Of a stretch of DNA of 64,000 nt, positions 35,216 through 44,351 are shown one piece after another. The stretch lies in the NCBI GenBank assembly GCA_002633275.1, contig NWBO01000158.1, positions 248,001-312,000 on the forward strand, read 5' to 3'. The notes under the pieces are model-generated. The model did no database searches, was not told the origin of the DNA, and saw nothing but the letters and a program-made list of their open reading frames with translations. The position numbers and the translations under genes were made by a program. This DNA is from Bacteroidales bacterium Phil12 (GTDB taxonomy: Bacteria > Bacteroidota > Bacteroidia > Bacteroidales > P3). Within the stretch, counting starts at the first letter, position 1. Every line of letters begins with the position of its first letter.

Positions 35216-36397
35216 CTATTCTATATACAAAAGAAAGCCTTTCAAATACTCTCCTTCGGGATGAAAAATGCTTTGAGGGTGGTCGAAATTATGCGGCAAT
35301 CTTCTGACAATTCTGACTTTTCTTTTGGCTAATGCCGCGCAAGAAAAAAGCATAGTGGAAAAATCTTCCCTCGATACCGCCTGCGAACAAGAAAATGTAA
35401 ATAACAATCCGCCCGACTTAATCTTTTCCATAGCCTTTTGGTTTATTGTTCTGTAACCTTTCAACGCTCGTTGCAAATCCCTTTGATGTTTTGCAAATGC
35501 AGGAGGATCCAATATTATCATATCATATTCATTTTCCGAAATGCTATCTATGAATTTCACCACGTCTTCGCACTGCGATATATGGCGTGAAGAATAGCCG
35601 TTCATCTCAACATTTTTTTCGCATATCTCCAACGCACGTTTTGATATATCCAAAGTCTCAACTCTTTTCGCTCCTCCTTTCAATGCCGCCAAAGAAAATC
35701 CGCCCGTGTAACCGAAACAATTCAATACCGTCTTATCCTTGCTTAACTGCGATACCAAACTCCTATTGCTTTGCTGATCTATGAAAAATCCCGTCTTTTG
35801 TCCTTGCTTGTAATCTATCAAAAATTTTATTCCGTTCTCTTTTGCGACAAATGTCTGCTCATCGGAATTTCCGTATAAGAACTCATCTTTCGGCAGCACC
35901 TCACTCCCTTTTGGCAAAGTCGAAGAAGATTTGGAAAATATGGTTTTAATACTATGCAAATTTGTCTTCAAGGCATTTACTATATACTCACGCATCAAGT
36001 ACATACCAACGCTATGAAACTGAACAACGATATTATCATCATAATAATCGGCAATCAAACCCGGGAGGAAGTCTCCCTCGGCATTAATCAAGCGAAAAAC
36101 AGTGTTATCACTATCGCCGAAAAGCCCCATTGTCTTTCTGTACTCCACGGCACAAGAAATACGTTTATCAAAAAACTTCTGGTCGATTTTTTCATCGCTA
36201 AAAGAAAGAATTTTTACCGCAATGGTTTCGTTTTGATAGTAACCGGTTGCAAGATAATTGTTGTCAAAAGAATAAACTTTGACAACATCTCCTTCCTGTA
36301 TATCTTTATCTTTTTTTGCAATCGCACCAGAAAACAGCCATGGATGCAAACGTGATAAGGACTTCTCTTTACCTTTATTTAATATTATTTTTTTCAT
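35216..36397 (-). CDS. RlmI-family 23S rRNA (cytosine-C5) methyltransferase
   Basis: 393 residues. N-terminal PUA domain at about 1-75 (KGKEKSLSRLHPWLFSGAI), then a Rossmann methyltransferase with the SAM-binding NCFGYTGGFSLAA motif and the catalytic region DPPAF. In E. coli RlmI modifies C1962 of 23S rRNA. Family assignment is solid; the exact target is inferred. It stands alone after a 21-bp repeat locus. Confidence 0.88.
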   Translation of the reverse strand: MKKIILNKGKEKSLSRLHPWLFSGAIAKKDKDIQEGDVVKVYSFDNNYLATGYYQNETIAVKILSFSDEKIDQKFFDKRISCAVEYRKTMGLFGDSDNTVFRLINAEGDFLPGLIADYYDDNIVVQFHSVGMYLMREYIVNALKTNLHSIKTIFSKSSSTLPKGSEVLPKDEFLYGNSDEQTFVAKENGIKFLIDYKQGQKTGFFIDQQSNRSLVSQLSKDKTVLNCFGYTGGFSLAALKGGAKRVETLDISKRALEICEKNVEMNGYSSRHISQCEDVVKFIDSISENEYDMIILDPPAFAKHQRDLQRALKGYRTINQKAMEKIKSGGLLFTFSCSQAVSREDFSTMLFSCAALAKRKVRIVRRLPHNFDHPQSIFHPEGEYLKGFLLYIE

Positions 36398-36456
36398 CTG
36401 ATTTTGCCGATTATTTGATTAATTTCGCTTTAAGATTTTTCAATACCACAACACAA

Positions 36457-36540
36457 TTTGTCAATATTTAACACTAATAATTTTATATCACTGATTATTT
36501 TATTAATCTCTCACACTATTTTTTTAATCTCACTGATTAT
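36457..36540. repeat. 21-bp modular intergenic repeat, locus 5 (4 units)
   Basis: Units at 36457, 36478, 36499 and 36520. Variable words ATTTAACACTAA, ATCACTGATTAT, CTCTCACACTAT and CTCACTGATTAT follow TTTATTAAT-like constant halves. It lies between the aminotransferase terminator and the RlmI-family start. Confidence 0.85.
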
Positions 36541-36603
36541 TTTGCCGATATGTACCGCCAAAAATTTCTTTTGAATAATGCGGTTTCTTTTTATCGTTAA
36601 GAA

Positions 36604-36643
36604 AAAGACGGATAGTGTTTTTTGTATTTCGCTATCCGTCTTT
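36604..36643 (-). terminator. Terminator of the aminotransferase gene
   Basis: AAAGACGGATAG (36604-36615) pairs with CTATCCGTCTTT (36632-36643), 20 bases past the stop codon on the minus strand, with T-rich flanks. Confidence 0.8.
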
Positions 36644-36663
36644 GTGGAAATTATTCCATTATA

Positions 36664-37977
36664 TTACTTCTTGTGGTCGATATTAAATTGTTTTACACGC
36701 TCTGCGAAAACAGGCAACATATCATTTGGAACCAATGACACACAAGCACGCAAACCTTGTTGGTCTGAACCAGTTATGTCTAATGATATTGCAGAAATAC
36801 CGTAATACACCAATTCGTTCAAAGTTTGTTCGCCCGTCATTCCCGGATAGTTGAATGTGAAATAAAAGCCATCTGCAATAGGCACGTCCATATCCTTGTC
36901 ATATACAATCTCAAATCCGTTTTCTACCAAAGCGTCCTTCATAAATTTAGCCTTTCTTTCGTATTCTCTTATGCCTTCAACCATATCATAACGTCCCTCG
37001 TTACATTCTTTCATAACGGCAGCCAAACCGTATTGAACGCTATGAGATGTTCCCGAAGAAAGAGCGTATATCGTACCATAAACAATGGCTCTTCCGAAAG
37101 TATCTTGTGCAAAATATTTCTTCATATAATCTGTATGCCAAGCGTATAACTCAGGAGAAATAACTATAACACCTATTCTTTCACCTGCATAGGAGAAGAC
37201 CTTTGAACCTGAAATCATAAGGATATATTTCTTTGCCCATTTTGCTGCCGTAGGTTGGAAAGGAGCGACACCGGGTTTGGAAATATCTTTACGAAAATCC
37301 ATTCCGAAATATGCCAAATCTTCTATAACTACAACATCGTGTTTGTTGGCAACATCTGCGATAATTTGCAATTCTTCTTCGTTAAAGCAGAACCATGCAG
37401 GGTTGTTTGGAGAAGAATATACTATGCCTGCTATATCTCCTTTGGCAAGATAAGATTCAAGTTTTGCTCTAAGTTTCTCTCCACGGTATTGATAGACATC
37501 AAAAGTCTCGGTTTCGATTCCTAAGATGCGGCACTGTTGTTTTTGTACAGGAAAACCGGGGTCAATGAAAAGAAGTTTGTTTTTCTTTTCGTCCATTCTT
37601 GTAACAGTCATAAAAGAAGCGAAACTACCTTGCATACTACCCGTTACAGGCACGCAAGAATCCTCAGGTATATCCACGTCAAGGAAATTCTTTACAAAAC
37701 GTTTGGTTTCTTGTTTCAATTCCACCGTTCCGTAAATATCGGGATAGATTGCACTAACGCCGTCTTTCAATGCTTGAATTTGAGCATCGACACCAACTTT
37801 AACCGTTGGCAAACCCGGAATACCCATTTCCATACGTACGAATTTGAAATCGAATGCTTTTTCTACGTCATCGATTATCTTTTTCACTTCACGTATGGAA
37901 GCTTTTCCCACACTTTTTATTTTATTGTCAGCAACAATTTTATTTACTTGCTCTCTGTTTAATGGTACTGTATTCAT
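36664..37977 (-). CDS. PLP-dependent class I/II aminotransferase
   Basis: 437 residues, fold type I. The Schiff-base lysine lies in SGSKVFSYAGERIG (about residue 253), the cofactor-binding aspartate in VVVIEDLAYFGMD, and SSPNNPAW is the substrate carboxylate loop. The substrate is unassigned; an amino-acid-catabolic role is plausible given the neighbouring fermentation and peptidase genes. It follows porD by 63 bases on the same strand, so it may be the last gene of the bamD-porD operon, where many relatives have recN instead. Confidence 0.85.
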   Translation of the reverse strand: MNTVPLNREQVNKIVADNKIKSVGKASIREVKKIIDDVEKAFDFKFVRMEMGIPGLPTVKVGVDAQIQALKDGVSAIYPDIYGTVELKQETKRFVKNFLDVDIPEDSCVPVTGSMQGSFASFMTVTRMDEKKNKLLFIDPGFPVQKQQCRILGIETETFDVYQYRGEKLRAKLESYLAKGDIAGIVYSSPNNPAWFCFNEEELQIIADVANKHDVVVIEDLAYFGMDFRKDISKPGVAPFQPTAAKWAKKYILMISGSKVFSYAGERIGVIVISPELYAWHTDYMKKYFAQDTFGRAIVYGTIYALSSGTSHSVQYGLAAVMKECNEGRYDMVEGIREYERKAKFMKDALVENGFEIVYDKDMDVPIADGFYFTFNYPGMTGEQTLNELVYYGISAISLDITGSDQQGLRACVSLVPNDMLPVFAERVKQFNIDHKK

Positions 37978-38040
37978 AACTTTACTATTTTATTCCTATT
38001 GTTTAATATCTTTATTTTCCTTTCGCCTTATCAATAAAAT

Positions 38041-38961
38041 TTATTGAGTTATGCCCGAATTTTGATTACTTATCGCTTCATATTTTGTTGATTGGGCAGG
38101 GTTGATTTGTTTCATTATCGCAATAACATCGGTTTGTTCGTTTGCAGGAGCGCCTTTGAAAATATTGACTATTTCATCGGCTTTGGCTTCAACGAACTGC
38201 GTTACACAAATCAAACCGCTTCTCTCGTCATTGACATCTTTCAAATCTTTAAGTGCCAGATAGATGTTATTCCTTGCCTCTGTCTGATTATCCGAAGACA
38301 TCAAATCCAATCCCAAACGATGATATTTATACCATACATCGTGTATCGCACTATATGTTGAATTGGTATAATTTTCTATCATCCAGTATTTATTTACGTT
38401 TTTCTCGGCACGCTTCCAGCCTTCATTGGGACTACGCTGTGCAGCAGTAACTATATTTTGACAAATCTGAAAATAATTGTCTCCACCGTTCAATTCAAAA
38501 CTGTCGGCATCCAAAGCCAAAAAATAATTCAAGTAAAAAGCAATAGTCGAAAGCAAATTGGAAGTATAATTGTTTTCATCAAATTCCATATTCTGCCCTT
38601 CAATGAATTTGAATTTGAAATCTTTTTCTTGTGTATTGAGCATCGTTGTCGTGTATGTGGAACCATACACTGGACGTCGCAATTGAATGTAAATCTCTCC
38701 CGTAAAATCTTCTTGTGTAGGGCGACTCTTTACATTGATTGTAATACTGCCGTCGATTTTTTCGTGATCCTCGTAATGGTAATTAGTCCATTGCTTGTCA
38801 TTAACGAAACTGTTTAATGCGGTTTGTATAGTGTTGTAAATCTCCTTATCCGAGCCTTGAATTTGTGAAGCACTTACACTGACAGAGACTTTGAATTCTT
38901 GACCAAAGACATTCAAAACCGCTCCAAGTATTAATATCACAAAAACAAAACGCTTCATCAT
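38041..38961 (-). CDS. porD: Type IX secretion-associated protein PorD (DUF4835)
   Basis: 306 residues with a signal peptide at about 1-20 (ending VFGQ). The EFKVSVSVSASQIQGSD start of the mature protein and the NTIQTALNSFVNDKQWT segment are typical of DUF4835/PorD. It is linked to the T9SS in Porphyromonas, although its exact biochemical role is unclear. It sits 36 bases after coaBC in the phylum-typical order. The window also holds four predicted T9SS cargo proteins. Confidence 0.83.
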   Translation of the reverse strand: MMKRFVFVILILGAVLNVFGQEFKVSVSVSASQIQGSDKEIYNTIQTALNSFVNDKQWTNYHYEDHEKIDGSITINVKSRPTQEDFTGEIYIQLRRPVYGSTYTTTMLNTQEKDFKFKFIEGQNMEFDENNYTSNLLSTIAFYLNYFLALDADSFELNGGDNYFQICQNIVTAAQRSPNEGWKRAEKNVNKYWMIENYTNSTYSAIHDVWYKYHRLGLDLMSSDNQTEARNNIYLALKDLKDVNDERSGLICVTQFVEAKADEIVNIFKGAPANEQTDVIAIMKQINPAQSTKYEAISNQNSGITQ

Positions 38962-38997
38962 TTATTTAATTATATCATTCTTTTCGCCAATCCCTCA

Positions 38998-40266
38998 TCA
39001 TCGTCCGCTCACATTATGCTCGCACAAATTTTTTATAATACCTATAATATCCTTTGATACTTCCGCTTTGGTTTTAAGTGGAAACGTTTTAACAACTTCA
39101 TTTCTGTCTATTATAGTTATTTTATTGGTATCAACTTCAAAACCTGCCCCTTTGTCTTTTAATGAATTAAGAACGATAAAGTCCAAATTCTTGGATTTTA
39201 ATTTATGTTTTGCATTCTCCAACTCATTATCCGTTTCAAGAGCAAAGCCCACCAAAATTTGTTTATCGGTTTTTCGCTTACCAATCTCTTTCAAAATATC
39301 TTTTGTAGGTACAAGATTTAAATGCAATTCATCTTCTTTCTTTTTCATCTTACCTACAAAAGTTTTTTCAGGTGTATAGTCCGCAACGGCAGCAGCACAA
39401 ATAATCACATCGGAACATTCTGCATATTTCGTTGCTTGATTGAACATCTCTTCTGCCGAAACAACACTTACAGTATTTAATTTCTCCGATTTAGGTAAGT
39501 CTATCGATACTGGCCCTATAACCAAATTCACTTTGGCACCAAGCCTTAAAAACTCTTCTGCTAACGCCACTCCCATTTTACCCGAAGAATTATTTGAGAT
39601 AAACCTTACGCTATCTATCTTTTCTCGTGTCGGTCCTGCTGTAATTGTTACCACTTTACCCTCAAAACATAATGGCTCATCATTTATACAAGTCTGTTCC
39701 GTTTTAGAAGTCTTAGATTTATCTTTTTCAAAAATCTCATCTATCTTTCGAGCAATCTCTTTCACTTCTGCCATTCGTCCTTTGCCGTCTATCCCGCAAG
39801 CCAAAAATCCATTCTCACTATCTATTATTATATTACCGTCTTGTAACAATGTTTTCAGATTTCGCTGAACCGACTTTGAAAAATACATATTGTTATTCAT
39901 CGCAGGACAAATCAAAACAGGTTTATCGTATGCCAAATAAGTGGTAGATAAAACATCATCGGCCACACCGTTTGCCATTTTAGCGATAATATTTGCCGTA
40001 GCAGGGGCAACAACAAAACAATCAGCCCATTGGGCAGTGGATATATGCTCAGTTGCAGAAGTATTATACTTGCCGAACATATCGGTATAAACTTCGTAAC
40101 CGCAAAGTGTCCGAAGCGTCAATGGAGTAACAAATTCCAACGCATTGACAGTTGCCACAACACGCACATTATACCCTTTCTTAATCAACAAACGAATAAG
40201 AAAAGGTATTTTGTAACACGCGATACCACCACTTATGCCGATAAGAATATTTTTGTTATCTGCCAT
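38998..40266 (-). CDS. coaBC: Bifunctional phosphopantothenoylcysteine decarboxylase / phosphopantothenate-cysteine ligase
   Basis: 422 residues. The CoaC half (about 1-185) has the flavin-binding GISGGIACYK, the active-site histidine in SATEHISTAQWAD, PAMNNNMY, and the substrate-recognition cysteine in ACGIDGKGRM. The CoaB half (about 200-415) begins TITAGPTREKID and includes NNSSGKMG. It makes 4'-phosphopantetheine in CoA synthesis. It is the third gene of the bamD operon; a 21-bp repeat locus lies in the 150-base gap before it. Confidence 0.95.
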   Translation of the reverse strand: MADNKNILIGISGGIACYKIPFLIRLLIKKGYNVRVVATVNALEFVTPLTLRTLCGYEVYTDMFGKYNTSATEHISTAQWADCFVVAPATANIIAKMANGVADDVLSTTYLAYDKPVLICPAMNNNMYFSKSVQRNLKTLLQDGNIIIDSENGFLACGIDGKGRMAEVKEIARKIDEIFEKDKSKTSKTEQTCINDEPLCFEGKVVTITAGPTREKIDSVRFISNNSSGKMGVALAEEFLRLGAKVNLVIGPVSIDLPKSEKLNTVSVVSAEEMFNQATKYAECSDVIICAAAVADYTPEKTFVGKMKKKEDELHLNLVPTKDILKEIGKRKTDKQILVGFALETDNELENAKHKLKSKNLDFIVLNSLKDKGAGFEVDTNKITIIDRNEVVKTFPLKTKAEVSKDIIGIIKNLCEHNVSGR

Positions 40267-40305
40267 AATCCGATTTTACACACTTTTATTTGCTTTCCCA
40301 ATAAC

Positions 40306-40368
40306 AAAAAATTGGTTTCAGTAATCAGAAAAGCAACATCATTAATCCTTGACGCAGTGTTAAACATT
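40306..40368. repeat. 21-bp modular intergenic repeat, locus 6 (3 units), inside an operon
   Basis: Units at 40306, 40327 and 40348, with words TTTCAGTAATC, ATCATTAATC and GTGTTAAACATT. More diverged than other loci. It lies between rpoZ and coaBC, which are otherwise spaced as an operon. Confidence 0.65.
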
Positions 40369-40416
40369 AAAACAGCGAAAAGCCCCGCCGTGTCAAGGAA
40401 CTGTTTTCTTAAAAAA

Positions 40417-40779
40417 TTATTCTCCTTTAACTTTTGTTGGAGTAGAAGTCAAATTGCCATGTCCCAACGTGTCGTTTCTGTATGCCAACTGATCTTCTTG
40501 ATACTCTTTAATAGCAATCAAATATGGTTTAGGCAACTGCTCGTAATATCTTGAAACCTCTATCTGTTCTTTGTTCTCGAAAGTTTCTTCCGCTCCGTTA
40601 TCTTCCATTTTGAAGGCTTCGATTTTATCGTGCAACTCCTTTTTAATCTCGCTTGCAATCTGGTCGGAACGTTTTGAGAGCATGGAAACAGTTTCATACA
40701 TATTAGTCGTTACCTTGCTGAAATCGTTCATATTTCTTGTCTTGATGCTTGTATCAGCCTTAATTTTTTTGTAGTCCAT
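40417..40779 (-). CDS. rpoZ: RNA polymerase omega-like subunit
   Basis: 120 residues. The Bacteroidetes omega/Rpb6-type protein that lies between bamD and coaBC: an SNMYETVSMLSKRSDQIASEIK-like helix (here TNMYETVSMLSKRSDQI) matches the omega core, and the charged C-terminus is variable. It stabilises beta' during polymerase assembly. Synteny supports the call as strongly as sequence. Confidence 0.82.
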   Translation of the reverse strand: MDYKKIKADTSIKTRNMNDFSKVTTNMYETVSMLSKRSDQIASEIKKELHDKIEAFKMEDNGAEETFENKEQIEVSRYYEQLPKPYLIAIKEYQEDQLAYRNDTLGHGNLTSTPTKVKGE

Positions 40780-40821
40780 TTACTTAAACTTATTTACTAA
40801 TTAGTATCTATTGTTATAACA

Positions 40822-41661
40822 TTATTTTTTATCTATCTGACTTTTGGCATAATTGTATTTTGCTTTCAAGTCATCGATTTTTGTCTTGTCGGTAAATTGC
40901 TCAAACAACGCTTGATAACGCTCATAATCCGCAATCATTATTCCCCAACGTTCTTTTTGTTTTTCTTCCACCGAACCGTAAGCATAATAATAATCCGCCA
41001 AAACTATGTAATACATAGCATTTTGACGATACTCCGTTTGGTCGGCATACATATTCAAAAAATCTTTCAAGGCAACGCTTGCAGCCTGATATTGTCCCAC
41101 TTTATAGTAATTATAAGCGTTGGTATAATCCTTTTTAATGAGTTTCAAACGCATATCGTCCAAATACTTGTTCGCTTCTTGCACACGTGGTGAGTTTGGA
41201 TAGCGATTGACGTAATCCTGAAAGGCTTTCATACTTTCTTTTGTGGAAGTCTGGTCAAGATAATAGTCTGCCGATTCTTTGTATTTGCAATAAGCACACA
41301 AAAACAAAGCCTCCTCTGTCTTTGGAGAGTATGGAAACCAACGCACAAAGTTTTCAAACTGATAACCGGCCGCATAATATTGTTTGCTTTCCATTAAACT
41401 TTTGCCGTAATACATATTGAGTTCTTCCGCTCTGTCTTTACCTCGGAAATACATCATCAAATTTTCAAACAACTGGTTAGCCGTATAATAATCACCTTTT
41501 TTATAAGCATCAACAGCGGCTTCGTATTTTTTATCATTGTCATTACTATTCAATAGTTTCTTATGCGAACTTTGACAAGAGGCAAGGATGAAAACCAAAC
41601 CGCAAGCAAAAAATAAAACTCTTAATTGCCCAAATATATTCTTATTTCTAATATTTTTCAC
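40822..41661 (-). CDS. bamD: Outer-membrane assembly lipoprotein BamD
   Basis: 279 residues from GTG 41661. A longer frame would begin at a TTG that forms part of the TAACTTTG promoter, so the GTG is preferred. Lipobox LASC with lipidated C29. The mature protein is a TPR repeat chain (YKKGDYYTANQLFENLM, FENFVRWFPYSPKTEEALF) as in BamD/ComL. It binds BamA and helps insert beta-barrel proteins. It is the first gene of bamD-rpoZ-coaBC-porD. Confidence 0.9.
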   Translation of the reverse strand: MKNIRNKNIFGQLRVLFFACGLVFILASCQSSHKKLLNSNDNDKKYEAAVDAYKKGDYYTANQLFENLMMYFRGKDRAEELNMYYGKSLMESKQYYAAGYQFENFVRWFPYSPKTEEALFLCAYCKYKESADYYLDQTSTKESMKAFQDYVNRYPNSPRVQEANKYLDDMRLKLIKKDYTNAYNYYKVGQYQAASVALKDFLNMYADQTEYRQNAMYYIVLADYYYAYGSVEEKQKERWGIMIADYERYQALFEQFTDKTKIDDLKAKYNYAKSQIDKK

Positions 41662-41688
41662 GTTACAATATGTCTTTAATTGAGTTTG

Positions 41689-41696
41689 CAAAGTTA
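41689..41696 (-). promoter_or_regulatory. Bacteroidetes -7 box (TAACTTTG) for the bamD operon
   Basis: Minus-strand TAACTTTG, 27 bases before the GTG start of bamD. Confidence 0.7.
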
Positions 41697-41820
41697 ATGT
41701 TTTTTTATCATTTAACGAAAATATATCGGATATATTTTATTTTTCGCTAAATCTTTCAACATTATCAAACCTATTAAAACAAGTGCCGCATAATCTCAAA
41801 TCATTTTACAAACAAGCCGT

Positions 41821-41904
41821 TAAAACAATATGTGATACTGATAAATCAATCATTAACATCAGCGAATTAATCATTAACATTAATAAATTAATCACTCACA
41901 TTAT
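41821..41904. repeat. 21-bp modular intergenic repeat, locus 7 (4 units)
   Basis: Units at 41821, 41842, 41863 and 41884: TAAAACAATATGTGATACTG, TAAATCAATCATTAACATCA, CGAATTAATCATTAACATTA and TAAATTAATCACTCACATTA plus one base each. It lies in the 319-base gap between the bamD promoter and the type-B surface protein. Confidence 0.85.
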
Positions 41905-41924
41905 TTTTCTTTCAAGCGAGAAAA

Positions 41925-41958
41925 AAAGCCGCAAATGATATAACACATTTACGGCTTT
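41925..41958 (-). terminator. Terminator of the type-B surface protein gene
   Basis: AAAGCCGCAAATG (41925-41937) pairs with CATTTACGGCTTT (41946-41958) with one G-T type mismatch; T-rich sequence follows on the minus strand. Confidence 0.75.
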
Positions 41959-41980
41959 ATTATCCAAATTTCCGTTTTCT

Positions 41981-44218
41981 TTAATTCATTAGCATAAATG
42001 TGCCGGTCTTACGATAGAGTTTACCATTTTCTTCTTTTCTTTGATAAGAAACATCGTACATATATGCACCCATTTGGCAAAGATTACCCTTGTATGTACC
42101 GTCCCAACCAACATTTATGTCGTCAGTCTCGAAAAGAAGTGTTCCCCACCTATCGAAAATTCTAAAATAAGTAACTACTATATCTTCACTTGCAGGAAGA
42201 ACCTGAAATACGTTATTGTTGTCTGAACTTGGAGTAAAAGCATTAGGAACAAATATATCAACAGGCATATCAACCGTCAAGAACAAAACAACATTGGAAT
42301 CGCAACCCTCAATGGATATATTCTCCGAAATGTATGTACCAGGCTCACTTTCATAAAAGCCCCAACGATCATAAACCTGACCTACGCCAATTTTTGCATA
42401 TATGGTGTCGTTATATTGAGGATAACTCTCCAACGAAAGAACTATTATGGAATCATTTCCATTGGCAGCCGTCAGCGTATCTGTATAAACGCCGGCTTCC
42501 GTCAATACCTGGGTTCCGAAGATATATTCTTCGCCCTCGCAGACAATCTCATTCTTATAAATTTTGTCTTTATAACGTAAATTCAATGTTATTATACTGT
42601 CGCAATCGTTAGCGTTCGGTATGATTTTCATATAAGTTCCGGCATCGCGTATCAGTGAATCCTCAAAGTAATAGTCTTGCCAAGCAAATATGGTCGTATC
42701 TATATTTTTGTAAGTCTTCTTCAAAACATCTAAATGCAGATGAGCAACGCTGTCGCAACCCAATTCTGTTTGTAAATGGGCAACATAATCGCCTGCTTCG
42801 GTATATGTCTGTCCGTTGAACACTACCAAATTATCTTCACATATCGTTGTATCAAAGAATGTCTCATACGTAGGATTTACCTTCAAGTTTAACGTTATGA
42901 TACTATCTATTCCTTCCGCTGTCTTCAATGTATCAATATAAAAACCCTCATCTGTCAAAGTTTTTCCATTGAAGTTATAAGTCTCATTATCGCAAATAGA
43001 TTTTTCTTGTTTAACTCTGATTGTGTAATCATTGATAATAACAATTGTATCTGTGTGTTGGCAATATTTCAAGAACGATACATCGTCCAAACAAAAGTCA
43101 TTACCGTTGGTGGATATTCCGAAATTCTTGACCGTAACAGTAGCCAAAGTATCATCACCGGTATTGAAAACAGTATATAGTTCCTGCCATTCGCCCCAAG
43201 TGGATTTCAATGTATCGTAATCACTTGCAGGTTGATCATTCACAAAGAAACGGAATATTGCATAATCCTTTCCCGGATTTTCAAAACTTCCACCACTATT
43301 CAGATTAGCAAATTTGGCTTGGAATATATAATCTTGATTTTTCTCAACAGAGAATGTAGTGGAATAAAACTTTTGTCCGCCCGATACTTGCTGCCCATCG
43401 GCAAACAGATACGGAGAACCTGTCATTGGATAGTGTGCCCAACCTGCTCCATTAAAGTCTCCCGGACACCAATACTGACCTCCCTTTGTGGCTTGTCCTA
43501 TTGCATAGACTCCCCAACCGAAGCCACCGGGAGTTGCATCAGGAGAAGGCTTTGGTTTATACGTAAAATCACTTGAAAATGCTATATTACCATATTCAAA
43601 ATTGCCATTAAACACCATTTGATAATCTTCCGGTGAAATAAATGTTGTTTTCAAAACATAAACAGCCGTATCTTTTGGCGAGACTGTAATTGTTGTTGTA
43701 GGACTATTTCTTTGTGCAATTCTTTGTTCATCTTGTTTTTCAATGGCAAACCATTCGTATGAATCAAAATCTTCATTAACGCAACGGAAACTTAACGTAG
43801 TATCAGTCTTTGTATTAACGAAAATTGTGTCAGGTGCAGACGCATCATTAAACCATAACTCAGGATCACACGCCAAAGGTCCCGCATCACTCGGAGTAAA
43901 TGTCAATATCAAAGTATCTGTAACCGTTACACCGTTTCTTTTGGTTTTAGCGTAGAATTTACCTGAATAAGTATAGACAGTATCAGGCTCGCCGTCACCA
44001 TCAGAATCCCACCAAAAGGCTTCACCTGCCATATAATAACCATAGATTGTCGAATCCAACATTAATGGCAAAGTTTCATTGGCAGATTGCAAATCGCTTC
44101 TCGTTTGATATTCCAATGGCGAAATATCCGTAAAAACGATTAAATCTTCTGAATAATTTTTTGCATTTACAGTATTGACAATACCAAACACAACACTCAA
44201 CTGTAAAAACAGCACCAA
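41981..44218 (-). CDS. T9SS type-B sorting surface protein with frame-disrupted signal peptide
   Basis: 745 residues in the open frame. Residues about 200-385 form a jelly-roll-like module (VFNGNFEYG to CLDDVSFL). About five short repeats of the CxGExYxFxGxxLTxxGxYxDTL type follow (about 400-640), ending in a gliding-motility CHU_C domain (VPNAFTPSSDNN, FRIFDRWG, GWDGTYKG) that directs secretion and anchoring by T9SS. The open frame starts at a TTG inside the hydrophobic signal. The natural ATG is at 44231, 32 bases after a -7 box, but an A8 tract puts it out of frame. It is a paralogue of the next gene upstream. Confidence 0.8.
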   Translation of the reverse strand: MVLFLQLSVVFGIVNTVNAKNYSEDLIVFTDISPLEYQTRSDLQSANETLPLMLDSTIYGYYMAGEAFWWDSDGDGEPDTVYTYSGKFYAKTKRNGVTVTDTLILTFTPSDAGPLACDPELWFNDASAPDTIFVNTKTDTTLSFRCVNEDFDSYEWFAIEKQDEQRIAQRNSPTTTITVSPKDTAVYVLKTTFISPEDYQMVFNGNFEYGNIAFSSDFTYKPKPSPDATPGGFGWGVYAIGQATKGGQYWCPGDFNGAGWAHYPMTGSPYLFADGQQVSGGQKFYSTTFSVEKNQDYIFQAKFANLNSGGSFENPGKDYAIFRFFVNDQPASDYDTLKSTWGEWQELYTVFNTGDDTLATVTVKNFGISTNGNDFCLDDVSFLKYCQHTDTIVIINDYTIRVKQEKSICDNETYNFNGKTLTDEGFYIDTLKTAEGIDSIITLNLKVNPTYETFFDTTICEDNLVVFNGQTYTEAGDYVAHLQTELGCDSVAHLHLDVLKKTYKNIDTTIFAWQDYYFEDSLIRDAGTYMKIIPNANDCDSIITLNLRYKDKIYKNEIVCEGEEYIFGTQVLTEAGVYTDTLTAANGNDSIIVLSLESYPQYNDTIYAKIGVGQVYDRWGFYESEPGTYISENISIEGCDSNVVLFLTVDMPVDIFVPNAFTPSSDNNNVFQVLPASEDIVVTYFRIFDRWGTLLFETDDINVGWDGTYKGNLCQMGAYMYDVSYQRKEENGKLYRKTGTFMLMN

Positions 44219-44220
44219 AA

Positions 44221-44228
44221 TTTTTTTT
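44221..44228 (-). other. A8 homopolymer that breaks the start of the surface protein
   Basis: Minus strand reads ATG followed by eight A. With eight, the ATG at 44231 opens only a 51-codon frame. With seven it would read MKKILVLFLQLSVVFG and continue into the 745-residue protein as a perfect signal peptide. Slippage at this tract would switch the gene on or off. Confidence 0.75.
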
Positions 44229-44263
44229 CATCTTGCAGTCTTTGTTATTTATTCGTTGAAGCA

Positions 44264-44271
44264 CAAAAGTA
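44264..44271 (-). promoter_or_regulatory. Bacteroidetes -7 box (TACTTTTG)
   Basis: Minus-strand TACTTTTG, 32 bases before the ATG at 44231; its position supports that ATG as the real start. Confidence 0.6.
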
Positions 44272-44351
44272 TTTTCAGTATTCAAACAAAAAGTGCCTCT
44301 ATTCTCATTGTTTATATATTAAATTGGTAGTGTTTATTCCATATTCGTTTT

